DNA of 64,000 nucleotides. Origin: Ignavibacteriota bacterium (GTDB lineage: Bacteria; Bacteroidota; Ignavibacteria; Ignavibacteriales; Melioribacteraceae). The position numbers and the translations under genes were made by a program. Within the stretch, counting starts at the first letter, position 1, and each line of letters begins with the position of its first letter. The stretch covers positions 1,178,001 to 1,242,000 of the forward strand of contig JADJWT010000001.1 in the NCBI GenBank assembly GCA_016716225.1, read 5' to 3'. Shown in pieces: positions 18,305 to 27,906 of this stretch. A model generated the notes under the pieces. The model was not told where the DNA came from. It did not search any database and saw nothing but the letters and a program-made list of their open reading frames with translations.

Positions 18305-20458
18305 TTATTCCCTTTTAGATAACTGAATTTCCAAATAGCTGTTTTCATTGCAACTAAATGATTCCATAATTGTTTCATTTCCCTGAAAATCTTGATAAAA
18401 GGAATAATGCCCGATTGAAGCACATGTTTGAATTCCTGAAACTCTAAATATTTTTTCGCCCGAATTAAAAATCGGAACATTAAAAGTTTCAATTTCTGTA
18501 ATATGAGTAGATGAAGGAGATTCGGTTCGATACCAGCTTTTCCAATTAAGAGAATTAATTGTATCACCGGTTTCATTTAAAGTTAATTCTAAAGTATCCG
18601 CAAAAGCACTTATTTCTTGTTTTGCAATAAATCGATTCCCAATCATTTCTCCTTTTACGGAATGTGAAATAATTGTTTCTTGCTCAAAAGTACTTCCATC
18701 TTCCCTTTTATAGAATCTATTAACAAATAACATGTATTCACAATAATTGTAATCTAAATTAGGCTCACTGCCACCGCCATTAAAATTATTGCCAATTTGT
18801 ATTTTCAAATCAATATCAGATTCATCGGTGTAAGGAGAGCTTCCGTTTGAATTTACAACGCAAACTAAAAACTCATCGTAAGAATTTCTTAAATTTGGAA
18901 TTTCATAGTAATAAATTCCGGCAACGCTTTCTATAAAAGTAAGTTCATTATTTTGTATTCCGAAAACATGAAAATATAATCCAAATTGATCAACCGGACC
19001 TTTTACAGACAATCTCATTTTGTATGTTTCGTCTACTGGCTTATAATTTAATTTTATTTTAAACAATTTTGCAGAAAGATCGAGATATGTATCAACTTTT
19101 GGATCTTGCGCATTAAATATTTTTAGAGTATCGTTTGCGTTATTTATATTCCAAATGCTGTTCACACTATTAATAAAATTATTTTTGGGTAGTTCATATA
19201 TTTCATTATTTATTAATTTTTTGTAATAATCTGAGAACCATTCAACAAAAAGTCCATCTACATTTTTAAACATAGATGTTAACGGATCAATCTCGGTGGA
19301 AATATTTTTATATGTATTTCTAAATCCATTTTTTCCAAAACTTGTATTCTTTTCTAAGTATTCAATTAGTGATGCCATTCCATAACCGTGGTTCATGTAA
19401 ATTGCATTATCTGAAGAAGCTCCATATTGAACTCCGTTAAATGGAGCAAAATTATTGTTTGCAAAATTATATGAATATGTATTTGTAGTTAAATATTTTT
19501 CAGCCCATGAGTAAAATGCAAATCTTATCCAATGATAATCATTTTGATTCCACTGTTTATTTTTAATATTATCATATCTTACATTGATTTCTAAATCAAA
19601 AAAAGCATTAAAGAAATTGGTTTTTATTTTTTCAAAGTTATTAAGATTTACATCATCTCGACTAATATTAAATGAGTATTCAATTTTATAGTTATCTTCT
19701 AGCGAATATCCTTGAAAAGAAATAGAATAATTAGCTGTTTCTTTTTGATATCTAATAACAACCGGTATTTCTAAATTCTTATATATAAGATATTCTAGAT
19801 CGTTTACCATAATATCATAAACAGCTTCTAAATTATTGGCAAGTTCCTGCATTTTTTGTGTTTGTATAATTGGGTAACTAATTTTGAAATGCTCAGTTTT
19901 ATAAGTTTTGTATTGATTAAGAATATTTATAAACATTTTAGAATTATCAACAAGTAATTTATTTGAATTTGTATTCTTCCACAATATGCCGGAATTATCC
20001 AATGGAATGTGCGAAATAATAAATCCGGATGAATCTATTGCTTCATGTAAATTATAAATTGTAGATGTGGAATTATAAACCTCGTTGTAGTATTCACTTC
20101 CAATTGCAATAAATTTTTCTTCGGAAAGTTCGCCGGTATATTTAAAAATTATTTTCAAAGGTTTATTAATTTCATTTGGAAGTCCAACTATTTCGTATAA
20201 ATCAGAAACAGTATTTTCACCAAAGGCACCGTCGCTTTCAACATCACTTATTGAGATTTCATAATCTTTATCCAATGCCCCGGAAGGAATTACTATTTTG
20301 CAATCACCACTTTCCAAAGTTCCGCCATTAACCCCAACCGTAACCGCATCTTTTGGTTTTTCTTCTTTTGGTGATGAAGGATCTTCCGAACAACTTAAAA
20401 AAGTTAATAATAAAAGGATTGAAAAAAATAGAACGATTCTTGCAATTTTTGATGTCAT
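18305..20458 (-). CDS. ZU5-like lipoprotein with a degenerate metallopeptidase-like region
   Basis: A 717-residue lipoprotein; the lipobox FLSC places the lipid cysteine at Cys23. Residues about 40-130 (GVNGGTLESGDCKIVIPSGA) resemble a ZU5-type beta domain. The middle part resembles Bacteroidota lipoproteins that contain a gluzincin-like peptidase. The blocks WIRFAFYSWAEKYL and HGYGMASLIEYL line up with where such proteins have W-x-x-EA-x-x-W-x-E and HGYGM segments, but the expected HExxH is absent and that position reads NFFNAFFD. If this reading is right it is a pseudo-enzyme. The C-terminal 250 residues are beta-rich and unrecognised. The partner and role are unknown. Confidence 0.75.
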   Translation of the reverse strand: MTSKIARIVLFFSILLLLTFLSCSEDPSSPKEEKPKDAVTVGVNGGTLESGDCKIVIPSGALDKDYEISISDVESDGAFGENTVSDLYEIVGLPNEINKPLKIIFKYTGELSEEKFIAIGSEYYNEVYNSTSTIYNLHEAIDSSGFIISHIPLDNSGILWKNTNSNKLLVDNSKMFINILNQYKTYKTEHFKISYPIIQTQKMQELANNLEAVYDIMVNDLEYLIYKNLEIPVVIRYQKETANYSISFQGYSLEDNYKIEYSFNISRDDVNLNNFEKIKTNFFNAFFDLEINVRYDNIKNKQWNQNDYHWIRFAFYSWAEKYLTTNTYSYNFANNNFAPFNGVQYGASSDNAIYMNHGYGMASLIEYLEKNTSFGKNGFRNTYKNISTEIDPLTSMFKNVDGLFVEWFSDYYKKLINNEIYELPKNNFINSVNSIWNINNANDTLKIFNAQDPKVDTYLDLSAKLFKIKLNYKPVDETYKMRLSVKGPVDQFGLYFHVFGIQNNELTFIESVAGIYYYEIPNLRNSYDEFLVCVVNSNGSSPYTDESDIDLKIQIGNNFNGGGSEPNLDYNYCEYMLFVNRFYKREDGSTFEQETIISHSVKGEMIGNRFIAKQEISAFADTLELTLNETGDTINSLNWKSWYRTESPSSTHITEIETFNVPIFNSGEKIFRVSGIQTCASIGHYSFYQDFQGNETIMESFSCNENSYLEIQLSKRE

Positions 20459-20660
20459 AATAACTCTTAAGTTGATTAAGAAATTTAATTATAGAATTAT
20501 GACCGGATAGGAATTTATATATTTAGTAAAATATTATTTCTTGCAAGTGTGATTTTAAAATATTGAAAATTACTTAAACCTAAAAGAAGAAAATATTTTT
20601 GATAAATTTAAAAAACGAATGAGGAATACTTAAGCAAAGTTAATTTATTCTTCCAGTGAA

Positions 20661-21842
20661 TTAAAAAATATTTTCGGTTTTTGAAATATTTGCCTTCATA
20701 CCAAACAACAATCGCATTAAGTTAAATCTTCTTATAAACAATTCGTAAAAAAGAAAACTTCCTCCGAATGTTAAAAAAATAATCACACCAAATTTTATAT
20801 AAACATTCCAATTAAAATTAATTATGTAGTAGCCGAAAATTATCATAATTGTTTGATGTAAAATATAAAGCGGATATACAGATTCATTTGCATAGGTTAA
20901 AACTTTACTCGGTTTGTTCAATAAAAATTTTCCGTAACCTAGTAATGTAAAAATCCAAGAAGGAATTAGAATCCATTTTAGTAAACCATATAAAATTTCA
21001 AAAGAAATTGTATCTTCGTTCATTATTTCAAATGTTGGACCCCAGACAAAAATCAATAAAAACAAAATTGGTATAATGGAAATAATCAAAGATTTTTTTC
21101 TATTTACAATTATTGAATTCCACAAACCGGAAAAAGTAGAAATGCAAAATCCGAAAATAAAAAATGTAAACGAAACACTGTGATTGTACCAATCATTAAT
21201 AAGTGCATGTGTTGTTGGAAAAGTTTCTGCTAAAGAATAATAAAATGTTAAAAGTGGAATAGTTAATAAATAAATTATGTTTGGATGTTTTGTGAAAAAA
21301 ACATTTACTATTTCTTTTAGTTGGTTTGATTTTTTACTTCTCAAAAATAAAAATAACGGAAGTGCAATTACAGAATAAACAAAAATATAAAGTATATACC
21401 ATAAGTGATGCCAACTTAAACTTCCACCTTTTGGGTAAGGAATAAATTCAAAAACGGTTTTCCAAAACTCCCAATAATTTGCAAAATGAATTCCATCAGA
21501 AATTCTTTCATAATAAATTTGCGGCGGAACAATTACCAGCATTCCGAATATTAAAGGAATTAATAATCTTTTTGATCTTTCTGCAATAATTCCAGCTACG
21601 GTTCTTTTTCCCATTGAATAAAAAATCACCATTCCGGAAATTGTAAATAATAATGGTAAACGCCATTGATTGAAAAACGCCATCCAAGTTTCAAACCACT
21701 CCAAAGTTGGATTATTTTTTATGTGAAAATCCCAAGGAACGAAAATCATTCCCACGTGATAAAAAATTAAAATGTAGAATGCAATTACGCGGAGCCAATC
21801 TAAATAGTATTTTCTTTGAGAGTTTAAATAATTTTCTTTCAC
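20661..21842 (-). CDS. Acyltransferase 3 family membrane protein
   Basis: A 393-residue integral membrane protein with about ten helices. The N-terminal YYLDWLRVIAFYILIFYHVG, with its Arg in helix 1 and the His at its end, is characteristic of acyltransferase-3 (OafA/OpgC-like) proteins. WRLPLLFTISGMVIFYSM is another family block. These enzymes transfer acyl or succinyl groups to extracytoplasmic glycans. The overall pattern is closest to the OpgC (glucan succinyl/acyl transfer) subgroup, but the substrate is uncertain. The start codon is GTG (21842). The gene stands alone, with 202 bp to the ZU5-like lipoprotein gene. Confidence 0.88.
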   Translation of the reverse strand: MKENYLNSQRKYYLDWLRVIAFYILIFYHVGMIFVPWDFHIKNNPTLEWFETWMAFFNQWRLPLLFTISGMVIFYSMGKRTVAGIIAERSKRLLIPLIFGMLVIVPPQIYYERISDGIHFANYWEFWKTVFEFIPYPKGGSLSWHHLWYILYIFVYSVIALPLFLFLRSKKSNQLKEIVNVFFTKHPNIIYLLTIPLLTFYYSLAETFPTTHALINDWYNHSVSFTFFIFGFCISTFSGLWNSIIVNRKKSLIISIIPILFLLIFVWGPTFEIMNEDTISFEILYGLLKWILIPSWIFTLLGYGKFLLNKPSKVLTYANESVYPLYILHQTIMIIFGYYIINFNWNVYIKFGVIIFLTFGGSFLFYELFIRRFNLMRLLFGMKANISKTENIF

Positions 21843-22074
21843 AATTCAGATTTCTAATAGTTTATTAAAAATTAGTATGAAAAATTTTCGTTTAAACGAA
21901 TAAATTTCGCAACTGATAAAAATAAATGAAACAAAACATCATTTTTCATTCAATATTCTAAAAATATTAATTGGCATTTCGATTGTTTATAATACTTATT
22001 ATAAACTAATTTTAAGATCAATAAAATAAACATTTCATAAATAAATTTTTTCAAATCCTAAAACCGGAGGAATA

Positions 22075-24306
22075 ATGAAAGCAAAGATACTCTTTTTATG
22101 TTTATTTGTTTTCAGTTTTATACCATTAAAAACTAATGCGTATAATTATGTAAATTTTCAAGCCAGACAAATCAATGGATATAATTACTGGAACATATTG
22201 GAATTCAATGAATTTGAAACAATGGTAGTTGTAGATGGTTTGTTTTATGAAACAACTTTAACAATGAAAGTCAGATTGGGTAATTATCTTGAATATTGGA
22301 ATAATACTAAGGTTTATCCTCCAGCTGGTAATTACGAATTTACTTGGAATTTTAGTTTACCAGAAAAATCGGTTATAACAGATTGCAAAATGTGGGATGA
22401 TAGTAAAAATTCATTTGTTTCTGCACAGATGATTGACCTTTCAACAGCCGAAGAAAATTATGATGAAAACAACACTTCAAAGCAGCAATTATTGATGAGG
22501 GAATACAGAAATAGAAATTATTATGGAACATTAGATAATTTTTTAGAACTAAAAATTACCCCCGTTGATAGCAAGCAATATAAAAAAATACAAATTAAAT
22601 TCTTAACACCATGTGAAATGTATTGGGATGTCAGAAGATTTAATATTCTGACAAGAAATTTTTATCAACCGTATCAAAGCTGGAACAACGGAAGTTATAT
22701 TTTTACTAATAATGATAAACCCGCAATATTTAAAATAATTGATAAAAACAATCCGAACGAAAAACCTAGAAATATAGTTAATATAGATGCTAACTGGCAA
22801 AAATCCGGTGATTATTGGCAATGGCAGACAGGACCAAATCTCGAATATTACCAATGGAGCGAAAACGCTTTATTACGTGTTCCAATGGAAATTGTTAATG
22901 GGAAATATTTAAAAACTTTTGATGACGGCAAAAACAAATTTTATCAAACTTCAATCTTGCCGCAAATTACTAATGATGATAGACCTTCAAAAAATGTAAT
23001 TATTGCAATTGATCTCGCTAATGGAAATTATAATTCAATTCTTGATAACATAAAATATTCCATAAAATTTGGTTTAACTGAAAAAGATTCAATACTTTTT
23101 ATAGTAAGCGATTTTAATCCTAAATGGCTTGGCGATAATTTTCAGAAAAAAACTGATGATTTTATTGAACAAAAGATAAATGAAGCTAAAACTTACGACC
23201 CAAAATTAAATACACTTCCATTTATTTTAAGAGCTGCCGTTAATAAATTCAACCAAGTTGATAAGGGCGGAGAAATATGGTTAATTTCAGACGATGCAAC
23301 TCATTCTGAAACAGCTGCTGAAGCAATGGAAATAGTTGATCAAACTATATTTTCTGCAAATAATGATATCAAATTCAGAATTATGGATGTTAGCAACGGT
23401 TATAATGGTAATTATATAAACAATAAGTATTACAGAGGCAATCAATATCTTTATGAAAATTTATTTAGACTTACCGGCGGGTCATATAAAAATATTTGGG
23501 ATTATCCCGAATATGATTGGGCAGATGTTGGTTTTGATGTTTTTTCTCCCGTAATTGGTGTTGTAGAAATTGATCCAATTCCGCAGAACGGATTCAGTTA
23601 CTCAAGAGTAGATTTAAATAACGGACGTAAAAGTTTTAATATGATGTCCCGTTATTTTCAAATTGGATTGTATGAAGGCGAAAATCCTTTCGATATTTTA
23701 TATAACGGATATTTTGAAAATAATTTATATCGAAAAACTTTTAATGTAGAGGAAACCTTAGTAAAAAATGATTTTGATCATTTTGCAAAAACTTATTGGT
23801 ATTCAAATTATATAAGAGAAAATTTACTTGCTCAGCCGCAGACTTACGAAACCATAAAATATATTGAAAAGCTTGCGGTTGAAAATAATATTATAACGCC
23901 ATACAGCGGATTTTTACTTCCGGGAGTAAATAATTATATAGGATTCAAAGCATTAACTCTTGATGATACGCTAACAGTACCGGATTCCATTTCTACATCG
24001 GTTGAAGAAATTCCGGAGGTCCCAAAAACTTATACATTATCTGCTTATCCAAATCCGTTTAATCCAACTACAACAATAAATATAGAAATGTCTAACAATG
24101 CTGATAAAAATTTTACAGTTGAGATATATAATATTTTAGGACAGAAAGTGAAATCCTATGAATTTACCAACAATTTTAATACTGTTAAACAAATTGTTTG
24201 GAATGGTAAAAACGAATATGGAGAAGATGTTAGTTCGGGTACATACATTGTCCGGTATGTATCTAATCAACATATTCAAACAATGAAACTTCTTTTAATT
24301 CGTTAA
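22075..24306 (+). CDS. Secreted VIT/VWA-like protein with T9SS sorting domain (1)
   Basis: A 743-residue exported protein preceded by a strong Shine-Dalgarno (GGAGG). After the signal peptide (about 1-22, ending KTNA) comes a beta domain (about 45-190) with FSLPEKSVITDCKMWD, which resembles the VIT domain of inter-alpha-trypsin-inhibitor-type proteins. A VWA-like domain follows (about 305-490), starting NVIIAIDLANG. The metal site that should read DxSxS reads D313-LANG, so it looks degenerate. The last 85 residues are a T9SS sorting domain (SAYPNPFNPTTTINIEM, IYNILGQKV, WNGKNEYGEDVSSGTY). It is probably delivered to the cell surface. A paralogue starts 17 bp downstream in the same operon. Confidence 0.87.
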   Translation: MKAKILFLCLFVFSFIPLKTNAYNYVNFQARQINGYNYWNILEFNEFETMVVVDGLFYETTLTMKVRLGNYLEYWNNTKVYPPAGNYEFTWNFSLPEKSVITDCKMWDDSKNSFVSAQMIDLSTAEENYDENNTSKQQLLMREYRNRNYYGTLDNFLELKITPVDSKQYKKIQIKFLTPCEMYWDVRRFNILTRNFYQPYQSWNNGSYIFTNNDKPAIFKIIDKNNPNEKPRNIVNIDANWQKSGDYWQWQTGPNLEYYQWSENALLRVPMEIVNGKYLKTFDDGKNKFYQTSILPQITNDDRPSKNVIIAIDLANGNYNSILDNIKYSIKFGLTEKDSILFIVSDFNPKWLGDNFQKKTDDFIEQKINEAKTYDPKLNTLPFILRAAVNKFNQVDKGGEIWLISDDATHSETAAEAMEIVDQTIFSANNDIKFRIMDVSNGYNGNYINNKYYRGNQYLYENLFRLTGGSYKNIWDYPEYDWADVGFDVFSPVIGVVEIDPIPQNGFSYSRVDLNNGRKSFNMMSRYFQIGLYEGENPFDILYNGYFENNLYRKTFNVEETLVKNDFDHFAKTYWYSNYIRENLLAQPQTYETIKYIEKLAVENNIITPYSGFLLPGVNNYIGFKALTLDDTLTVPDSISTSVEEIPEVPKTYTLSAYPNPFNPTTTINIEMSNNADKNFTVEIYNILGQKVKSYEFTNNFNTVKQIVWNGKNEYGEDVSSGTYIVRYVSNQHIQTMKLLLIR

Positions 24307-24323
24307 TCAATTTTGAGGATAAA

Positions 24324-26504
24324 ATGAAAAAATTACTTTTAATATATATTTTATTTTGCTATTCAATAACATTTGCTAGCGAATATTCGGTTTATGAAGC
24401 TAATTATCCAAATGTAAAAGATTATAATGTAAATATTCATGATGCAACAATTAAAGTATTACCGCGTGGAAATTTTATTGAACTGAATGTTTATATGACG
24501 GTATCATACGATTTTAACAGTTGGTTTTTTAAGAATTATAATGAATTGGAATTTCAATGGTTATTTTCACTTCCGGAACATGCCATAATGACCGATTTCA
24601 AATTGTGGATAACAGAAGATTCTACAATCTCAGCAACCGTAATGGATAAATGGACAGCAGAATTATTGTTTAGTGATGTAAGTACTCCGGTAAGACATCC
24701 CGGTTTGCTAACTCAATCTTCTGCAACTCGCGAAGGAAAAGTAAATTATAATCTTAAAATATTTCCATTAAAACGAAATGAAAAAAGAAAATTTAAAATT
24801 CAATATTTGGTACCTGGAAGACCTTCTGCAAGTTCTTTAAGAGCTTGGCTTCCAACCACAGAAATAATTGCAAAAAAGACATCAAGAAATGTTAAAGATA
24901 TTAACATAGTTTACCAATATGATAATAACCCTTTAGAACCAAAAGTTGTTGGGGCTGACGTAATAAGCAAAAGCCATTCTCAATTGGATTCTACTTGGAA
25001 TTTAAAAATTCCGGTTAAATATGATCAGTTTGTTGAATTTGTAATTCCATCTCCAATTCAAAATAATATTTATTTAAGTTCGTATAAATACAATAATGAA
25101 AACTATTATCACTTAGCTGTTTATCCACCAGAAACGCAGAAAATTAAAGAAAATAGGAAAATTTTAATTTGTGTTGATTTCAATATTTACAATACGAAGA
25201 ATTTTGATGGTGAATATTTACTAACGTATTTGAAAGAAACAATTGCCCAAGCAACTGATGAAAATGATTCAGTAAATATTATGATTGCATATGACGATAT
25301 TAATATTGCATCTGAAGAATGGGTTAGTTGTACCGAAGAAAATTTAGATTCACTCTTTACAAAAATTATGAAAAGATCATTTCCAACATATAGTTATTTC
25401 CAACCGTTAATGAGCAAAGCTGCGGAGTTTATAAACAAATCAACCGGAAATCCCGAGGTTGTTGTTTTCTCAAACACAGATGAAATAAATTTAGGAGTTA
25501 ATGATAAAGAAGCTTTAGCTGGTGAAATTTTAGCAATGTTTAAAAATCAATCAAAGTTACATTTTGTTGATCTGGACAATGTTAATTCGTTGGTGTACAA
25601 CTATAATTATAATACTGGAAATGGTTATTACGAAACCCAGCTGCAATCATTCTATGGAAAAATGAGTAATGAAACAGCTGGAAATTTATATTATTTACGA
25701 TATCATGATATTAAAACAATTTTAAATGCATTCTTTTATGAAAAAATAAGTCACTTTGAAAGTGTTGAAGTTCAAATGACATTACAAAATGGCTACTCAT
25801 ATAGCAAACATTTAATGAATGAAAATGAAGGATATTACCCACTTGATTTTCCAATTATGCAATCCGGAAAATTTACTGGTGAATTTCCAATTCAATTAAA
25901 AATAATCGGCAAAAAACAAATGGAAACCGTTGATACTACTTTTATAATTAATCAAAATGATTTGACAGAAGGAAATAATAAAATAGTTACATCATGGTAT
26001 GGAAAAAACATAAATGATCTATTAGATTATTCATACGATCCGCTAACAATTAGCAGTATTATTGATATGAGCGTTGAGCAGAAAATATTAACTCCTTACA
26101 GCGGATTTATAATAATTGATAAAAACATAATTAGCTATACGAATAATGAAGATGATGATTCCGAAGATGAAAATTACAATGAAGGTGATGATGACATGAC
26201 TGGTGTTGATGATAATATTCAAAATTCGTTTGACTTGGAACTTTCTGCATATCCCAATCCATTTAATAGTATGGTAACTTTAAAAGTTACAATTCCAGAA
26301 ACAAATAACTACACTTTAATTATTTATAATATTCTTGGACAAAAAGTAAAAGAATTTGATCTTTCTTCATTTTCAAGTGGAACTCATTATATTCAATGGA
26401 ATGGAATATCTGATGAAAATAGAAAAGTAGCTTCCGGATTATACTTTGCTGTTCTTCACGGTTTGAATAAAACTGAAATTGTAAAATTACAGCTTGTTGA
26501 ATAA
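24324..26504 (+). CDS. Secreted VIT/VWA-like protein with T9SS sorting domain (2)
   Basis: A 726-residue paralogue of the preceding gene with the same plan. It has a signal peptide (about 1-19), a VIT-like domain with FSLPEHAIMTDFKLWI, a VWA-like domain beginning ILICVDFNIYN, and a C-terminal T9SS sorting domain (SAYPNPFNSMVTLKV, IYNILGQKVKEF, ASGLYFAVLH). The metal-site position reads D285-FNIY instead of DxSxS. Before the sorting domain sits a very acidic linker (about 610-640, rich in Asp and Glu) that could bind calcium. The 17-bp spacing shows that the two are one operon, and they may act as a surface heterodimer. The ligand is unknown. Confidence 0.87.
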   Translation: MKKLLLIYILFCYSITFASEYSVYEANYPNVKDYNVNIHDATIKVLPRGNFIELNVYMTVSYDFNSWFFKNYNELEFQWLFSLPEHAIMTDFKLWITEDSTISATVMDKWTAELLFSDVSTPVRHPGLLTQSSATREGKVNYNLKIFPLKRNEKRKFKIQYLVPGRPSASSLRAWLPTTEIIAKKTSRNVKDINIVYQYDNNPLEPKVVGADVISKSHSQLDSTWNLKIPVKYDQFVEFVIPSPIQNNIYLSSYKYNNENYYHLAVYPPETQKIKENRKILICVDFNIYNTKNFDGEYLLTYLKETIAQATDENDSVNIMIAYDDINIASEEWVSCTEENLDSLFTKIMKRSFPTYSYFQPLMSKAAEFINKSTGNPEVVVFSNTDEINLGVNDKEALAGEILAMFKNQSKLHFVDLDNVNSLVYNYNYNTGNGYYETQLQSFYGKMSNETAGNLYYLRYHDIKTILNAFFYEKISHFESVEVQMTLQNGYSYSKHLMNENEGYYPLDFPIMQSGKFTGEFPIQLKIIGKKQMETVDTTFIINQNDLTEGNNKIVTSWYGKNINDLLDYSYDPLTISSIIDMSVEQKILTPYSGFIIIDKNIISYTNNEDDDSEDENYNEGDDDMTGVDDNIQNSFDLELSAYPNPFNSMVTLKVTIPETNNYTLIIYNILGQKVKEFDLSSFSSGTHYIQWNGISDENRKVASGLYFAVLHGLNKTEIVKLQLVE

Positions 26505-26517
26505 ATTAATAAAGAAA

Positions 26518-26547
26518 TGTAGAGACGTAAAATTTTACGTCTCTACA
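26518..26547. terminator. Perfect 30-bp palindrome, bidirectional terminator or repeat
   Basis: Bases 26518-26532 (TGTAGAGACGTAAAA) are the exact reverse complement of 26533-26547. The palindrome sits between two convergent genes (T9SS cargo gene ending 26504, OsmC gene ending 26555). Toward the left it is followed by TTTCTTTATT, so it can terminate the OsmC transcript, and it probably also stops the opposite one. Palindromes with GTAGAGACG ends are also known as dispersed repeats in several bacterial groups, so it may be a repeat that serves as a terminator. Confidence 0.7.
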
Positions 26548-26554
26548 AAAATAA

Positions 26555-26974
26555 CTAAGAAATCAATTTAGCATTAAGAGTAATTTCTGTTCCGGCAAAT
26601 AATCTGGAAATAGGACAATTAGCCTTTGCTTCTTTTGCCAATTGATTAAAATCTTCTTCACTTAAACCCGGAACAACAGCTTCGCATTCCAATAAAATTG
26701 ATGTAATTTTTGGACCGTTATCTTGACCCAATTCAACAGTTGCTTTTGTTTCAATGCTGGTTGGAGTTAATTCCTTTTTAGAAATTAATGCAGATAAAAA
26801 CATTGAAAAACATCCGGCATTTGCTGCGCCAACCAATTCTTCCGGACTTGTTTCGGGACCATCTTCAAATCTTGAGCGGAAATTAAAAGGTCCATCATAT
26901 CCGGTAAAATTCATTTTTCCGTAACCATCTTTTAATGTTCCTTCCCATTTTGCTTTTGCATAATGTTTGCCCAT
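26555..26974 (-). CDS. osmC: OsmC-family peroxiredoxin
   Basis: A 139-residue OsmC/Ohr-fold protein that reduces organic hydroperoxides with a cysteine pair. Both cysteines are present in family context: Cys55 in NAGCFSMF and Cys120 in ANCPISRLF. The N-terminal KAKWEGTLKDGYGKM and the SPEELVGAA segments are typical of the OsmC subgroup rather than Ohr. It is cytoplasmic. AGGAG lies 8 bp before the ATG. It is probably expressed with or near other stress genes (YciI, DUF2721, pirin) on the same strand, though 92 bp separate it from the YciI gene. Confidence 0.93.
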   Translation of the reverse strand: MGKHYAKAKWEGTLKDGYGKMNFTGYDGPFNFRSRFEDGPETSPEELVGAANAGCFSMFLSALISKKELTPTSIETKATVELGQDNGPKITSILLECEAVVPGLSEEDFNQLAKEAKANCPISRLFAGTEITLNAKLIS

Positions 26975-27066
26975 TTGTATAACTCCTTTCTTAATTTGTT
27001 TTAATAAATGATTTCAAATAAAAATTCTTAATTGATAAGATATCCGATTATTGCCAAAATGTAAAA

Positions 27067-27369
27067 CTATTTCTGAAAACTATGAGGAGCAATTTTAGCT
27101 TTTTTAATTATTATTTCTTCCCAAACATTTCCGGTAATGTAAACTTCTTTTTCAAGCCAATTTTTTCTTAAATCGTCTTCATTTTCGTAATCACAAAAAA
27201 TTACGGAGCCATTCATTTTTTCATTTTCATCAAGTAGTGCAGAAGCAAAAATCCATTTTCCGGATTTGAACATTTCATCAGCAAATTTTAAATGTTGTTC
27301 ACGTACCGCCAATCTTCTCTCTAAAGCATTTTCATCTTTAAAATCATTTGCAATTACAACAAAATTCAT
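27067..27369 (-). CDS. YciI-like protein
   Basis: A 100-residue single-domain protein of the YciI fold (dimeric ferredoxin-like alpha/beta). Typical features are the short first strand (FVVIANDF), RLAVREQHLKFADEMFKSGKW with a conserved His, and the SALLDENEKMNGSVIFCDYE segment. The family is thought to include enzymes acting on small substrates, with a His/Asp pair, but few have a known reaction. It follows the DUF2721 gene by 11 bp on the same strand and may be co-transcribed with it. Confidence 0.85.
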   Translation of the reverse strand: MNFVVIANDFKDENALERRLAVREQHLKFADEMFKSGKWIFASALLDENEKMNGSVIFCDYENEDDLRKNWLEKEVYITGNVWEEIIIKKAKIAPHSFQK

Positions 27370-27380
27370 AATATTTTCCT

Positions 27381-27830
27381 TTATTTCATGTGATCTGCAA
27401 TTTCATATTCAAGAGCTTTTAAAGTCAAGTTTACATCCGCAAATAAAAATAAGGCAGATGAAATAATTCCTGTAATACTTAAAATAAAAAATGTAATTCC
27501 TAAAGCTTCCAAATTCACTTGAAATAAATTCATAATTAATAAAACTGGAATTATTAAACTACTGCAAAGAATGCTGAATGAAATTGACCCAATTGAATAT
27601 TTTAAAATATAACTTCTTCTAACTAAAATTTTTAGCTGAAGTTTTTTGTTTTTGATTTCTTGATCCGTTAACTTATCTTTTTCAATATCTGCAACTAAAC
27701 CGCGTGATCTATCAATTGTTCTTGCAAGTCTGTTTGTTAATGAAAGCAGAATTAATCCAACGCCAGAAATTAATACAAGCGGAGAAATTGATGATTGAAA
27801 AAATTCCACTAAAGATTTTGTTAATTCCAT
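27381..27830 (-). CDS. DUF2721 membrane protein
   Basis: A 149-residue membrane protein. The N-terminal helix with SPLVLISGVGLILLSLTNRL followed by RTIDRSRGL is the hallmark of DUF2721. A basic cytoplasmic loop (about 45-75) follows, then two more membrane helices (about 78-102 and 108-135). The function of the family is not established. It lies between the pirin and YciI-like genes, all leftward, in a cluster with stress-related genes. Confidence 0.87.
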   Translation of the reverse strand: MELTKSLVEFFQSSISPLVLISGVGLILLSLTNRLARTIDRSRGLVADIEKDKLTDQEIKNKKLQLKILVRRSYILKYSIGSISFSILCSSLIIPVLLIMNLFQVNLEALGITFFILSITGIISSALFLFADVNLTLKALEYEIADHMK

Positions 27831-27906
27831 AAATTAAAATTTATATTTGATGTTTAAAGATAAGAAATCTTGACAGAACTTTTTAAAATGTATGAATAAA
27901 TAAATT

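Noticed and set aside
18524..18534. GGTTCGATACC, which resembles a tRNA T-arm
   Set aside because: It lies inside the coding region of the ZU5-like lipoprotein and no acceptor, D or anticodon stems surround it.
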